A DNA stretch of 62,362 nucleotides from Opitutia bacterium. GTDB lineage: Bacteria > Verrucomicrobiota > Verrucomicrobiia > Opitutales > Coraliomargaritaceae. A program made the translations under genes and the position numbers. Shown in pieces: positions 27,668 through 37,297 of the stretch (positions within the stretch are counted from its first letter, which is position 1; each line of letters opens with the position of its first letter). Below the pieces are notes generated by a model. That model saw only the letters and a program-made list of their open reading frames with translations. It had not been told where the DNA came from and ran no database searches. Where the stretch lies: positions 1-62,362 of the forward strand of contig JAQWIW010000021.1 of assembly GCA_029248665.1 (NCBI GenBank). Reading direction: 5' to 3'.

Positions 27668-29008
27668 TTACTCAAATACAGTGAGTTCACTGGCTTTTAT
27701 CTTTCGAGACCATAGCTCGAGACCAGCTAAACTAAATACTTGAATATCGAGAAATCGATTATCTTCATCGCCTTTAATCTCAAGTATTGTATACTGTTTT
27801 TCAAAAGTATTGGTACCTGGAATCCGGTAAAAGTTTAATTCTTTATCTTCAGAAATAGGCATAGCAGTGCTTGGACCAACAGTAAGGTCGAAAAAATTAT
27901 AATGAGTTGAATGTACCATTCGGGTGAGTTCTCCTTTGTAAGATCCGCCACTTATAAAAAATAAACCTGGGATTTTATAAATCTTCAGTAAGTCTATTAG
28001 TTCTTCCTTTTCATTATTAGCAAAGGAAAGATTTTTTTCTGTTTTAGATGGGTTGAGTACAGGGGCACCTGAAACAATTATTTTGAATTTTGCAGTACTT
28101 ACAAGTAGAGCATTTTTCAGCCATTCAATTTGTTCTTTTCCAAGAATTGTAGATTCCTCATAAACTGAGGTATTCGTATTTCTTTGTGATTGTACATCGA
28201 GAAAAAAGAATTCTGCATCAGATATTTTATGAGTGTAGCAAAAGGCATCTTGATGTTCTACAGATCTAGTTTTGGGCCAAAATTTAGAGAACGCTTTTTG
28301 GGCAGAGTGCTTTAATGGCATTTCTTTACCAGAGTTGGCTATTCCATAATCATTATAGCTCCATATGCCCAAATTTGGAATTTGGGCAATGAGTTCTTTG
28401 GGTTGAATCAATGAGCGTGCAAAAGAGTAGCGTTTAAAATACCCGCTTAGGGAATCTACATCACTTTTTCTAAGATGGGCTGTATTGCCTGCCCATAATA
28501 CTAAATTTGGCTGAGCTTCGTATACTTTTTCAAATATACTATAGCCATCGCCTAGCCTTCTGTAAGGTGGCTCAAATCCTTGTTCGACTCCATAATGCGT
28601 TCCCAAAATGGCAATCTTTACATTGGGTGCGGGTTCTTTCTCATAGTAATAATTTAAACTATTAAAAGTGTATTCTTTCGAACTCATTGAACCATCGATT
28701 TCAATGGCATAGGTATAGCTTTTGTTCGGCTCAATTTTGCTTAAGACAAAATTGGCTACGCATGCATTCGCTTCATCTGTTTTAATCGATGGTGTAATGA
28801 ATATTTTATCGGCACTTTCGGTTTCAAAATAATGAATAGCAACTAGGGAAGGGCTTTCAGTTTGTATCCAAATTTGAGCTTCTCTATAGGTTAAATCGGA
28901 TAGCATCGGCCCATTCAGTAAAGGCGTCGCAATAAGTTTAGAAAGAGATAGAGGCAAAAGCAGAAAGCTTGTAATAAATGAAATAAATAGTAATGATTTT
29001 CGATTCAT
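27668..29008 (-). CDS. PhoD-like metallophosphatase homologue with lost metal-binding motifs (likely pseudoenzyme)
   Basis: A 446-residue exported protein with a signal peptide (LLFISFITSFLLLPLSLSKL). The fibronectin-like N-terminal region (GPMLSDLTYREAQIWIQT) and the overall order match alkaline phosphatase D relatives, including ILGKEQIEWLKNALL and FDLTVGPSTAMP. Motifs that hold the metals in active members are changed. A GDNVYLREAD-type motif reads GNTAHLRKSD, a WDDHD motif reads WSYND, and SGDRHHTEL reads SGGSYKGEL. It probably does not hydrolyse phosphate esters and may bind a ligand instead. The frame is intact, so it is not a decaying gene. Confidence 0.8.
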   Translation of the reverse strand: MNRKSLLFISFITSFLLLPLSLSKLIATPLLNGPMLSDLTYREAQIWIQTESPSLVAIHYFETESADKIFITPSIKTDEANACVANFVLSKIEPNKSYTYAIEIDGSMSSKEYTFNSLNYYYEKEPAPNVKIAILGTHYGVEQGFEPPYRRLGDGYSIFEKVYEAQPNLVLWAGNTAHLRKSDVDSLSGYFKRYSFARSLIQPKELIAQIPNLGIWSYNDYGIANSGKEMPLKHSAQKAFSKFWPKTRSVEHQDAFCYTHKISDAEFFFLDVQSQRNTNTSVYEESTILGKEQIEWLKNALLVSTAKFKIIVSGAPVLNPSKTEKNLSFANNEKEELIDLLKIYKIPGLFFISGGSYKGELTRMVHSTHYNFFDLTVGPSTAMPISEDKELNFYRIPGTNTFEKQYTILEIKGDEDNRFLDIQVFSLAGLELWSRKIKASELTVFE

Positions 29009-29049
29009 AGCAACAGATCAATTAGTTGTGTGATGCGAAGATATGGAAA

Positions 29050-29739
29050 TTAATCCGGATCTTTATCGCTTCTTCTTTGAGACTCATGACGACAATCATT
29101 CATGACCCTAATCCACAGCTCCCTTAGGTCAAATATTCGAATACGTAATTCTTGAGTAAATGCTTTGAGGAATTCTTTATCGTCATGTGATAAATCGTTG
29201 AGTAACTTCAATGATTGATTCAATTCAGCTAAACTATTTTTTAAATGGCATATCGCTAAGCCATAATCGCCAAGGTCTAGTGCTTGTATCGCAAGCAATA
29301 CATTGAACTCTCCTATATGAAGAGTTTGTGCAAAATCCCAACATAGTTTTGGTGAAATTGATGGATTATTATTCTTGAGGAAATGGCTCCAGCTTTGATT
29401 AAGGTATTTATATAAAGCCTTTGTAACAATGAACACAGGATGCTTGTGCAGGGTATAAGGGAGATTTGAAGCATCGTTTATATTCGTATCTTCATCCGTG
29501 TCCTCAAAAATTGTACCTTCTTCAATTAAAGAAATATCTTCACCGTCCCAGCCCATTAAAGAAGCAGCTTCATCTAGGTGATTAGATTTATCTTTTATAC
29601 TATTATAAATAGATAAAAACCGGACGGAGTCTTTTTCAGTGATGCGAAGATAGTTACGCCACTGTGCCTCGTTCCAATTAGATTCATTAGAAAAATGATC
29701 CCAATTACTTTCCTCTGAATCAAAATTATAATCAGTCAT
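29050..29739 (-). CDS. Hypothetical acidic cytoplasmic protein
   Basis: A 229-residue protein with no signal peptide or membrane helix. The first 110 residues are Asp/Glu/Asn/Trp-rich (NFDSEESNWDHFSNESNWNE; FEDTDEDTNINDAS). The rest is predicted helical (FNVLLAIQALDLGDYGLAIC, LAELNQSLKLLNDLSHDDKE), reminiscent of a TPR-like helical hairpin. I do not recognise a family. It is the upstream neighbour of the PhoD-like gene on the same strand, 41 bp away, and is divergent from acylphosphatase. Confidence 0.7.
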   Translation of the reverse strand: MTDYNFDSEESNWDHFSNESNWNEAQWRNYLRITEKDSVRFLSIYNSIKDKSNHLDEAASLMGWDGEDISLIEEGTIFEDTDEDTNINDASNLPYTLHKHPVFIVTKALYKYLNQSWSHFLKNNNPSISPKLCWDFAQTLHIGEFNVLLAIQALDLGDYGLAICHLKNSLAELNQSLKLLNDLSHDDKEFLKAFTQELRIRIFDLRELWIRVMNDCRHESQRRSDKDPD

Positions 29740-29849
29740 GAAGATATCATCTCTATCTAAATATAAGCTTCTAATTCCTTGTTAATCAACATCAATTTTT
29801 TGATTTAGTGATTTATTTTACCACTTTTAATGTTTAACTTTTAGATTAT

Positions 29850-30131
29850 ATGGTAACCCAATTATATTTTATTAAGAGTTATTTTTCTGGTCATGTTCAA
29901 GGTGTGGGATTCCGTTATCAAGTTATCTCTATTGCGAAAGGTTTTGAGCTTACTGGCTATGTGAAAAATTTAAATGATGGTCGTGTAGAACTTTTAGCAG
30001 AAGGGGAAGAAGCTGAAGTGACTAGTTTTTTTGAAGTAATTGAATCGGAACTTGATGTCTTTATAAAAAATGTTGAAAAAGAAACAGGGACGGGGACTCG
30101 TCTTTATTCAAAGTTTTCAATCCTTGGTTAA
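29850..30131 (+). CDS. acyP: Acylphosphatase
   Basis: Small enzyme that hydrolyses acyl phosphates. The 93-residue product has both family signatures: SGHVQGVGFRYQV, with the catalytic Arg, and GYVKNLNDGRVELLAEG, with the catalytic Asn. It has the normal ferredoxin-like length. It lies 56 bp before the inositol-monophosphatase-like gene on the same strand. Confidence 0.93.
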   Translation: MVTQLYFIKSYFSGHVQGVGFRYQVISIAKGFELTGYVKNLNDGRVELLAEGEEAEVTSFFEVIESELDVFIKNVEKETGTGTRLYSKFSILG

Positions 30132-30187
30132 GTTCTAAAGACTAGAGCTATATTAAATTTTAAAAGAAATAAGATAATTTAAGCCAA

Positions 30188-31018
30188 ATGAAGAAAAAAC
30201 TATTAAGTCGCCAAGCGAAACTTAAATTAGAAACGGAAATTCGTCATCGGGCTAATGCAGGTAGGGTGGCAATTAAAAGTCAGATTTCATTTTTTCGGCG
30301 ACATTTTGGGCAAGTTACTAGTGATTGGAAAGCAGATGCATCTCGAGTGACTTTTGCCGATATTGCAATTTCGGAAAATTTGTTTTCTAGCTTAAATAAA
30401 GATTTTACTAAAGACGATTTTTGTAGTGAAGAAATGAGTTCTGATGATTCTCCAATCCATTTAGAGGGGGATTTCTCTTGGGTTTTGGATCCCATTGATG
30501 GAACCAATAATTTTGCTTTAGGGTTTCCTTTATGCGGCATTTCTTTGGCTTTACTTCATGAAGGATTCCCAGTTTATGGTTTTGTCTATGATTTTAGTGT
30601 AAATGCCCTATTTGAGGGAGGGGCTGGCTTCGGACTTTTGAGAGATCAGCAAAAATATACCTCACTAAGAAGCGATAGAGAGTCACGCCAAATGATAGGG
30701 GTGCAGTTTCCAATTGAGCAAAGCCTATTTCAAAAGTTGATACCTATTTTTAGCGATTTTAAGATAAGAGCCTTAGGTAGTAGTACTTTACTCGGTTCTT
30801 TTGTCGCCCAAGGATATTTAGCTGGGGCACTGGATGTCAGAGCGAAAGTTTGGGATATAGCGGCTACTTATGCTTTTGCTGAAGCAGTCGGTAATCAGTT
30901 TCATTTCTTGAATGAATCACCTTTCCCATTGAGAGAGTTTCATCCATCTATGCCTCAATGCCCTTATTTTACAGGGAGCAAAGCATTTTGTGCAAAAATT
31001 CAATCGCTTTTGTCCTAA
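30188..31018 (+). CDS. Inositol-monophosphatase-family phosphatase
   Basis: Mg-dependent, Li-sensitive-type sugar phosphatase of 276 residues. Metal sites are visible: the EE pair in DDFCSEEMSSD, WVLDPIDGTNNFALGFP, and WDIAATYAFAEAVG near the C-terminus. Substrate could be inositol-1-phosphate, histidinol phosphate, PAP or fructose-1,6-bisphosphate; the sequence does not decide. It converges on tatA with the stops adjacent. Confidence 0.88.
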   Translation: MKKKLLSRQAKLKLETEIRHRANAGRVAIKSQISFFRRHFGQVTSDWKADASRVTFADIAISENLFSSLNKDFTKDDFCSEEMSSDDSPIHLEGDFSWVLDPIDGTNNFALGFPLCGISLALLHEGFPVYGFVYDFSVNALFEGGAGFGLLRDQQKYTSLRSDRESRQMIGVQFPIEQSLFQKLIPIFSDFKIRALGSSTLLGSFVAQGYLAGALDVRAKVWDIAATYAFAEAVGNQFHFLNESPFPLREFHPSMPQCPYFTGSKAFCAKIQSLLS

Positions 31019-31306
31019 TTAAGCGTTTGGTGACTCGTCTTTGTTGTCATCAATTGAACAAGCATCTGAAACTGTCTTGTTTTCGGAAGCTGGTTTATCT
31101 TCTTTAATATTTTCTGAGTCTAAGGCAGAGCGAACTTCTTCTTCAACCTCTGAGGTTGCTTTTTTAAATCGCCTAAGGGATTTTCCTAGAGATTCAGATA
31201 ATTCTGGTAGGCGTTTAGCACCAAAAAATAAGAGAATTACAGCAAAGATCAGAATGAGTTCCCAACCGCTTAGATTTGAAAGGAATGCTGAGTGTAAATA
31301 AGACAT
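31019..31306 (-). CDS. tatA: Twin-arginine translocase subunit TatA/TatB family
   Basis: A 95-residue protein with one N-terminal transmembrane helix (GWELILIFAVILLFFG), the FGAKRLPELSESLGKSLRRF amphipathic helix and an acidic tail. TatA forms the export pore for folded proteins with RR signals. The amidase at 60.0-60.8 kb has such a signal (SRRNFAKK). No tatC is adjacent. The Phe-Gly after the helix favours TatA over TatB. Confidence 0.92.
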   Translation of the reverse strand: MSYLHSAFLSNLSGWELILIFAVILLFFGAKRLPELSESLGKSLRRFKKATSEVEEEVRSALDSENIKEDKPASENKTVSDACSIDDNKDESPNA

Positions 31307-31332
31307 GATTGAAATTTATAAGAAGAAAAAGA

Positions 31333-31743
31333 TTAGTCAATAGTTGCCTCGGTGTAGTTAAGGTCTAATTCAGCAACTCTTTCATCAGAAACTAGAGAGA
31401 TTGAGTCGCTTATTTTAGGCAAGCCTTCGAGAATATCTGCTATAAATACTGATTCATAAGAAGTGTCGTAAAGCTTTAATACAGAGCTTTCTATACCATT
31501 AATTCGAGAATTTGTTAAATAATAGCCTTTTAATAATGGTTTGTCGCTTCGAATGGTGGCGATTCTTTGCTGTGAATCAATATGCACAATAGAGGCGAAT
31601 TCTATCATTTTATATTTTTCTAAAGTAGAAATTTCACTCTCTTCGGGTGTGGAGGTATCTTTCAGGTTAATAGAATTTGAGCTTATACAAGATGTTAGCG
31701 AGAGAACTGCAATTAAGCTAATATATAATTGGGTAAAATTCAT
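31333..31743 (-). CDS. Small putative lipoprotein
   Basis: A 136-residue protein starting with a lipoprotein signal, ISLIAVLSLTSC. The mature part is a short predicted beta-rich domain (EFASIVHIDSQQRIATIRSD, LKGYYLTNSRINGIESSVLK). I do not recognise it. It is 4 bp downstream of rpoD and 26 bp upstream of tatA, so it is likely on the rpoD transcript. Confidence 0.75.
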   Translation of the reverse strand: MNFTQLYISLIAVLSLTSCISSNSINLKDTSTPEESEISTLEKYKMIEFASIVHIDSQQRIATIRSDKPLLKGYYLTNSRINGIESSVLKLYDTSYESVFIADILEGLPKISDSISLVSDERVAELDLNYTEATID

Positions 31744-31747
31744 TGAA

Positions 31748-33865
31748 TTATTTTTTAGGGTTATCGCGTGTTATGCTATCCATTCCAGGTTTGTCTAAAT
31801 TTATGTCTCCTTCAAAAAATCCGTGCAATTGTCGGATACGAGTTGGATGTCTCATTTTTCGCAAAGCTTTAGCTTCAATTTGTCTAATACGTTCACGTGT
31901 CACTTTAAATTGCTTACCGACTTCTTCCAGTGTTCTAGAATAACCATCAATCAGCCCAAATCTTAATGAAAGTACTCGCCTTTCTCGTTCTGTTAAGCTG
32001 TCTAAAACATCAGTAATTTTTTCTCTCAATAGGCTGTAAGCAGTAATGTCATAAGGGTTTTCCGCACCTTTATCCTCAATAAAGTCACCGAAATTAGTGT
32101 CATCTGAATCACCTACAGGGCTTTGTAATGAAATAGGTTGCTGAGCCATTTTCATAATAGATTGAACACGGTCAATGGGTAAGTGCATTTCTTCTGCAAC
32201 TTCCTCTGCAGTTGGTTCATGTCCCAATTCTTGTAAAAGTTGTTTCTGCACCTGCATAACTTTGTTCAAGGTTTCAATCATGTGAACTGGGATTCGAATA
32301 GTTCTTGCTTGGTCGGCAATGGAACGAGTGATCGCTTGTCGAATCCACCATGTTGCATAAGTTGAAAATTTATAGCCTCTACGATATTCGAATTTTTCTA
32401 CCGCTTTCATTAATCCCATATTGCCTTCTTGAATAAGGTCGAGGAAGGAGAGTCCTCTGTTGGTATATTTTTTAGCGATTGAAATTACTAAACGAAGGTT
32501 GGCTTCAACCATTTCAGTTTTAGCTTTATGGGCTTCTCTCAATCCTTGGCGTACTTCACTGATTATTTTTGCCAGCATCTCTGGATCAATTTTAAATTCA
32601 TCCCTCAATTGCAACAGTCGTTTTTTTGCTGCTTTTGTGTCTACTTTCTTTTTGCGTCGAGTAGAGATTTTTTTTACTAAAGATAAATCATCTACTATAT
32701 CGTTTATTTCTCGGTAGACTGGAAGTAGGTTATTGATGAAGTCTTCAAATACCTTTAATTTCAAGCAGTATTTCTTGAGGATACTTGAAAGCTCTACTTC
32801 ATATTTTTTCATACGAGTTTCAGCTCGTTTCTTATTGGATGGATTGGTGCTTGTCTTTATGGAATCCCATGCAGAGTAAATTTTAATCCCGAGCTTCTGT
32901 GCTTCTTCTAGGAATTTAGGAAGACCAAGAAAATAGGCTTCTCGGCTATCAATTTTCTTATCTAAGATTACACGATCAAAACGCTCTTCACGGTTGATCA
33001 GTTTCTGAATGATATTGTTTTGAAATTCTAAAGTCAGTGCAGTGGAGAATAGGGAATTTTGTGTTTTTAATTCTGCTTTCTCAATACGTTTAGAGATGGC
33101 AACTTCTTCTTCACGAGTCAAAAGAGGGACTTGTCCCATTTGCTTTAGGTACATTCTTACGGGATCATCCAAAATGTCATTTTGGGACGTGCGTACTTCT
33201 TTTTCTTCGGTTTCCTCTTGTCGTGCTTTAAAGGCTTCGACTTCGGTATCATTTAAGATATCGATTTCTAAATTCTGTAGAATTGAAATTACGTTTTCAA
33301 TATCTTCAGGATTATTAATGCTATTCGGTAAAGATTTGTTGATGTCTTTATAAGTAAGAAATCCTTGCTCTTTTGATTGGCGAATAAGTTCACGAATACG
33401 GGCATTTAATTTATCTTGAGATTTTGCGGATAATTTACGTTTTGTTTTCGGCTTGGCTGCTTTTCCCGCAGTTTCTGCTTTGACCGTTTTTTCTTTGGCT
33501 GATTTTTTGGCCGCTACTTTCTTAGTCGCTTTTTTGACTACGGTCTTTGCTGCCTTCTTAGTCGCTGTTTTTTTGGCTGCTGTCTTCTTGACCACTTTCT
33601 TCGCTGTCTTTTTGACTACTGATTTTTTGACTACTGATTTTTTGGCCACTTTCTTTGCGGGCTTTTTAGCCGTTGTCTTTTTTGCCACTTTCTTCGTGGA
33701 TTTTTTAGCCGCTACTTTCTTAGTCGCTTTTTTGACTACTGTCTTTTTGACAGCTTTCTTTGCTGGAGCTTTTTTAGCACTTACCTTTTTAGTAGGAGCT
33801 TTCTTTGTGGGAGCTTTTTTAGCCGCAGCTTTTTTTGCGACTTTCTTGGATTGTTTTTGTGCCAT
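31748..33865 (-). CDS. rpoD: Primary sigma factor RpoD (sigma-70) with a histone-H1-like Lys/Ala-rich N-terminal tail
   Basis: The housekeeping sigma factor. Sigma regions are complete: region 1.1 ([20 protein letters not shown]), 1.2 ([20 protein letters not shown]), 2 ([37 protein letters not shown]), 3 ([20 protein letters not shown]) and 4 ([20 protein letters not shown] and a C-terminal QLHGFF). Preceding region 1.1 are about 140 residues made almost only of K, A, V, T, S and P in repeats such as KKVAKK and AAKKAPTKK, like eukaryotic H1 or bacterial HU tails. The total is 705 residues, longer than usual. It lies 13 bp after dnaG, as in the macromolecular-synthesis operon, but rpsU is absent. 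Confidence 0.96.
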   Translation of the reverse strand: MAQKQSKKVAKKAAAKKAPTKKAPTKKVSAKKAPAKKAVKKTVVKKATKKVAAKKSTKKVAKKTTAKKPAKKVAKKSVVKKSVVKKTAKKVVKKTAAKKTATKKAAKTVVKKATKKVAAKKSAKEKTVKAETAGKAAKPKTKRKLSAKSQDKLNARIRELIRQSKEQGFLTYKDINKSLPNSINNPEDIENVISILQNLEIDILNDTEVEAFKARQEETEEKEVRTSQNDILDDPVRMYLKQMGQVPLLTREEEVAISKRIEKAELKTQNSLFSTALTLEFQNNIIQKLINREERFDRVILDKKIDSREAYFLGLPKFLEEAQKLGIKIYSAWDSIKTSTNPSNKKRAETRMKKYEVELSSILKKYCLKLKVFEDFINNLLPVYREINDIVDDLSLVKKISTRRKKKVDTKAAKKRLLQLRDEFKIDPEMLAKIISEVRQGLREAHKAKTEMVEANLRLVISIAKKYTNRGLSFLDLIQEGNMGLMKAVEKFEYRRGYKFSTYATWWIRQAITRSIADQARTIRIPVHMIETLNKVMQVQKQLLQELGHEPTAEEVAEEMHLPIDRVQSIMKMAQQPISLQSPVGDSDDTNFGDFIEDKGAENPYDITAYSLLREKITDVLDSLTERERRVLSLRFGLIDGYSRTLEEVGKQFKVTRERIRQIEAKALRKMRHPTRIRQLHGFFEGDINLDKPGMDSITRDNPKK

Positions 33866-33878
33866 AATATAAAGGAAT

Positions 33879-35732
33879 TTACTGTATCGCTAAATTCTGA
33901 GTTTCAATCAATTCTTGATTAATCTGTTTAACTTTTTTCATCAATTCAATGAATTTCACATCATTTGAGTCAGTTTGTTGAATTTTTTGAGTTAATAGGG
34001 TTTTCTTTTGGTTAAGTGTATATTTTTTAAGGGTTCTTAGGCATTCATTGATAAGTTTGATGGGGTCATCGATATGAAGCTCTTTAGTGTGAATGTCGGC
34101 TAATAGTTGCCGTTCTTCATTTGTTTCAATAAGTGTCTCTGTGTCAATAGTATCAATGTTTGTTGTTTCATAAAACTCAGCGAGCAATTTAGATAAAAAT
34201 TTACCGGTTAGGCTCATCTTATGTATAGAATCAGAATCAATGGTATAAGCAATTTGTTTTCCATATTCAGGAAAGTTTAGAGCGAGATACAAAAGCTCCC
34301 AATGAGTTTGTGTCATGGGAGATTTCTCAACTGTTTTAGCAGGGGTTTCGACCAAGGCCACTGCATTGTTTTTTTGATAACTTGTTTGCCTTGCCTTGAG
34401 CTTTTTAAATTCAGAGAAATCTTTAATCAAACTTTGCATGCTTATTTGGGCATTTTTGCTAACTTCTTGCAGATAATCTTCTTGTGCAATTTCTGATTTT
34501 AAATGATTGAGCAATTCAAAGATATGTTTGGAGGCTTTTATTTTTTCTTGAGTGGAAGCGGCTGATCCTTTGGGAAGTAAGGTTTCTAGTAATAGTTGGA
34601 TAGGGCCAAAGGCATGAGTCCGCAATTGCTCAAGTGCTTCGATACCTTTGGTGCACAGTAAATCATCTGGATCACTTTTTTCAGGAAGCGTTAAATAGCT
34701 AAATTCGAGTCCCACTTTAAAGGTTAAAGGTAAAGTACGCAAAGCAGCTTTCTTTCCTGCTGAATCTCCATCAAGCAAGCATTCGATTTTTGAAGGCTCA
34801 TAGCGTCTTAGCAAAAGCAATTGTTCTTCGGTGATAGCGGTACCTTGTGGGGCAATGGCCGTATTCAGTCCAAGCGACCAACAACGAATGGCATCAAGTT
34901 GTCCTTCCACCAGTATGAAATAAGGTGTTGTTTTTAAATATTTCCGTGCATGCTCCATGCCGAATAATATTTTGCTTTTGTGAAAGAGTAGAGTTTCTGG
35001 AGAATTAACGTATTTGGCTTTTTGTGAAGGGTCGTCATCTGGAGTCTGCTCAAGTTGTCTCGCTGTGAAGGCGATCACTCTGGCGTTGATGTCTCTTATT
35101 GGAATCATCAATCGTCCACGAAATCGAGGCTTCAATTGATCGATTTGTCTCGCTCTTTCATTAGTGAAAAAGAGTCCAGATGCTTTCAAAGCTTCAATTG
35201 AAAATTGTTTCTTTTCGAGAGCTAGGCTAAGGGCTTTAGGGTTAGTTGGGGCGTATCCGATATTATATTCTTTCGCAACATCGAGAGAAAACCGTCTTTG
35301 ATTTTGCCAATATAAACGAACAGGTTCAGCTTCTTTACTTTGCATGAAATATTTATGGAACCATTCAGTAGCAAAGGAATGAATTTCTAGAGCTTGCTTA
35401 CGAAGTGAGAGCTCTTTGGGGCTTTGATTTCCCTTGTCGTATTGAATGGGAATGTTGAACTTTTGTGACAAGAATTCAACCGCTTCGTAGAATTCAAGGT
35501 TTTCAACCTTCATAATGAAGGAGTAACAGTCGCCACCTTCTCCAGTACTGAAGCATTTAAAAAATCCTTTATCGGGATGTACGTAAAAAGAGGGCGTTTT
35601 TTCCTGAGTAAATGGGCTTAATCCACTCCATGATCGTCCTGATTGCTTTAGTTGCACATAAGGCATTACCACATCAACTAGATTCAGTTGTGCTTTTAAA
35701 GTTTCAATGGATTGCTTAGAGATCGATGGCAC
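33879..35732 (-). CDS. dnaG: DNA primase with degenerate zinc-ribbon ligands
   Basis: Makes RNA primers at the fork. The N-terminal domain aligns with the primase zinc ribbon ([31 protein letters not shown]), but three of four zinc ligands are missing. The usual C, H, C, C positions read S, T, C, T. The TOPRIM core is intact: [60 protein letters not shown] and [16 protein letters not shown]. The 617-residue length is normal and includes the C-terminal helicase-binding region. It is downstream of a TPR lipoprotein and upstream of rpoD. Confidence 0.95.
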   Translation of the reverse strand: MPSISKQSIETLKAQLNLVDVVMPYVQLKQSGRSWSGLSPFTQEKTPSFYVHPDKGFFKCFSTGEGGDCYSFIMKVENLEFYEAVEFLSQKFNIPIQYDKGNQSPKELSLRKQALEIHSFATEWFHKYFMQSKEAEPVRLYWQNQRRFSLDVAKEYNIGYAPTNPKALSLALEKKQFSIEALKASGLFFTNERARQIDQLKPRFRGRLMIPIRDINARVIAFTARQLEQTPDDDPSQKAKYVNSPETLLFHKSKILFGMEHARKYLKTTPYFILVEGQLDAIRCWSLGLNTAIAPQGTAITEEQLLLLRRYEPSKIECLLDGDSAGKKAALRTLPLTFKVGLEFSYLTLPEKSDPDDLLCTKGIEALEQLRTHAFGPIQLLLETLLPKGSAASTQEKIKASKHIFELLNHLKSEIAQEDYLQEVSKNAQISMQSLIKDFSEFKKLKARQTSYQKNNAVALVETPAKTVEKSPMTQTHWELLYLALNFPEYGKQIAYTIDSDSIHKMSLTGKFLSKLLAEFYETTNIDTIDTETLIETNEERQLLADIHTKELHIDDPIKLINECLRTLKKYTLNQKKTLLTQKIQQTDSNDVKFIELMKKVKQINQELIETQNLAIQ

Positions 35733-35767
35733 TTTAAAGTATGTGCAAAGGGGGAATGATTTTAAAA

Positions 35768-37279
35768 TTAAGGTAGTCTTGAAATGGCTGCTTCGGCTTC
35801 AGGACGCTGAGGGTGATTGGGCGCAAGTGTAATAAATTTCGTATAGTAATCTTTTGCTTTGAATCGGTAACGACTATTGCGATCGTAGGCTCTAGCTAAT
35901 GAAAGGGCGATTTCTGGGCTGTTGGTAAACTGCTTAGAAGCACTCAATAGCTCGGATAAAAAGCGAATTTCGGATTTTGTTTTCTTCGCAATATTTAGAT
36001 AATTGATGGTGTAAGCAATGTTACTCGGCTGATAGCGAATAGCGTCGAGGGCGGCCGATTCTGCACTGTTGTATTCTTCATTGGCAAAATAAACTTGTGC
36101 AATGCGATCCCAAATCTCATGACGTTGCGGGCTATCATCGAGAACTTCTCGATACAAGGCAGCCGCAGTATCCAGATCATTACTTAAGACAGAACGGTTC
36201 GCTTCTGCAATTAAGGCTTCAATTTCTTGAGAAGTCAGTTTGATTTGGCTAAGTGTAGCCATGGTAGTCTGGTCAAAGGCTTCGTCTAATTCGGCTGTAT
36301 CGAAATTGCTTAAATAAGGGTCGGCAGGCTCAATTTCAATGTCTGGATTAAATTCAGTAGGTGAAGCATTTATGGCTTCAGCTTTCTCAAGAAACGGTTT
36401 GGCCACTTGGTTGGCATAGGCTTCTAGGTCTTCTATATTTTGAATAGATCCCGCTTTATCCGAAGTTGTTGGATTCTTTGACTGAAATAAACTCGCTTGT
36501 TTTTTTGCTTCAAGTTTTTCTGCGACAATTTTTGGTAAGTCAGCAAATGAAGTAGAGGCTAGTGCATCAGGAAACTGCTTTTCAATCCGCTCAATTTGTT
36601 TCATGAGGGCCGACCAATCCTTTTTCTGTAGTTCAATAGTAATTAATTTAAGTTGTGCAGGGAGTGCTTCAATTGAATCAGAATTTGCTGAGATGGATAA
36701 CCAAGCTTGAGCTTCTTTTGTTTGTTTGAGTTCAAGATAATATTCACCTATTTTTAAAGCGGCTTCAGGTGAAGTTGATTTAGAGGCTTTTTTCGTGCCT
36801 AAGTACTCAAAATAGGCGTTTAAGGCAGCTTCGGTGTTTCCTTGATTTTCAAATAGAGCGGATGCTTGTTGCCATTCTTCTTTGTTCAAAGAAGCGGGGG
36901 ATGTTTGGGCAACTTCCAATAAAATATCAGTGATATCCATATTTGCCGCTTTTAAACTCTTTAAGTATAGATCTAAGGTGTTGGCGTTTTCGGGCTCGAG
37001 TTCGTAAGCATTGAGCAATATAACGGTTGCGGTGAATGGGTCCATACTTTCTAGGTACGATTGGGCGAGTAATTGAAGAATATCAATATCTTGCCCGTAT
37101 GTATCCATCTGTGTTTCCAATAGATTAATCGCCGCTTGAGGATTTCCTTTTTCGAGAAATTCTGTAGTTTCTCCTATTAATGTCTTTTTGCTGATGTCAG
37201 TGGGCTGGCAGGCAGTGAAGAAAGAAAGTATAATTGAAAAATATAATACTGTAAAAAATTGAATTATTTGTTTAAGCAT
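35768..37279 (-). CDS. TPR-repeat lipoprotein
   Basis: A 503-residue exported protein with a lipoprotein signal (FSIILSFFTAC). Tandem tetratricopeptide-like helical hairpins include GNPQAAINLLETQMDTYGQD, IDILQLLAQSYLESMDPFTA and LDTAAALYREVLDDSPQRHE. An acidic low-complexity stretch occupies the middle (NPDIEIEPADPYL). It is probably a scaffold for envelope protein complexes. Its end is 35 bp before dnaG on the same strand. Confidence 0.85.
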   Translation of the reverse strand: MLKQIIQFFTVLYFSIILSFFTACQPTDISKKTLIGETTEFLEKGNPQAAINLLETQMDTYGQDIDILQLLAQSYLESMDPFTATVILLNAYELEPENANTLDLYLKSLKAANMDITDILLEVAQTSPASLNKEEWQQASALFENQGNTEAALNAYFEYLGTKKASKSTSPEAALKIGEYYLELKQTKEAQAWLSISANSDSIEALPAQLKLITIELQKKDWSALMKQIERIEKQFPDALASTSFADLPKIVAEKLEAKKQASLFQSKNPTTSDKAGSIQNIEDLEAYANQVAKPFLEKAEAINASPTEFNPDIEIEPADPYLSNFDTAELDEAFDQTTMATLSQIKLTSQEIEALIAEANRSVLSNDLDTAAALYREVLDDSPQRHEIWDRIAQVYFANEEYNSAESAALDAIRYQPSNIAYTINYLNIAKKTKSEIRFLSELLSASKQFTNSPEIALSLARAYDRNSRYRFKAKDYYTKFITLAPNHPQRPEAEAAISRLP

Positions 37280-37297
37280 AGAATATATAGCGAAAGG

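Noticed and set aside
33453-33872. Plus-strand 139-codon frame of Ala, Phe, Leu, Val and Thr opposite the rpoD tail
   Set aside because: It is the reverse of the AAG/AAA/GCT-rich Lys/Ala tail. The low-complexity composition keeps several frames open, and the tail is in frame with a full sigma factor.
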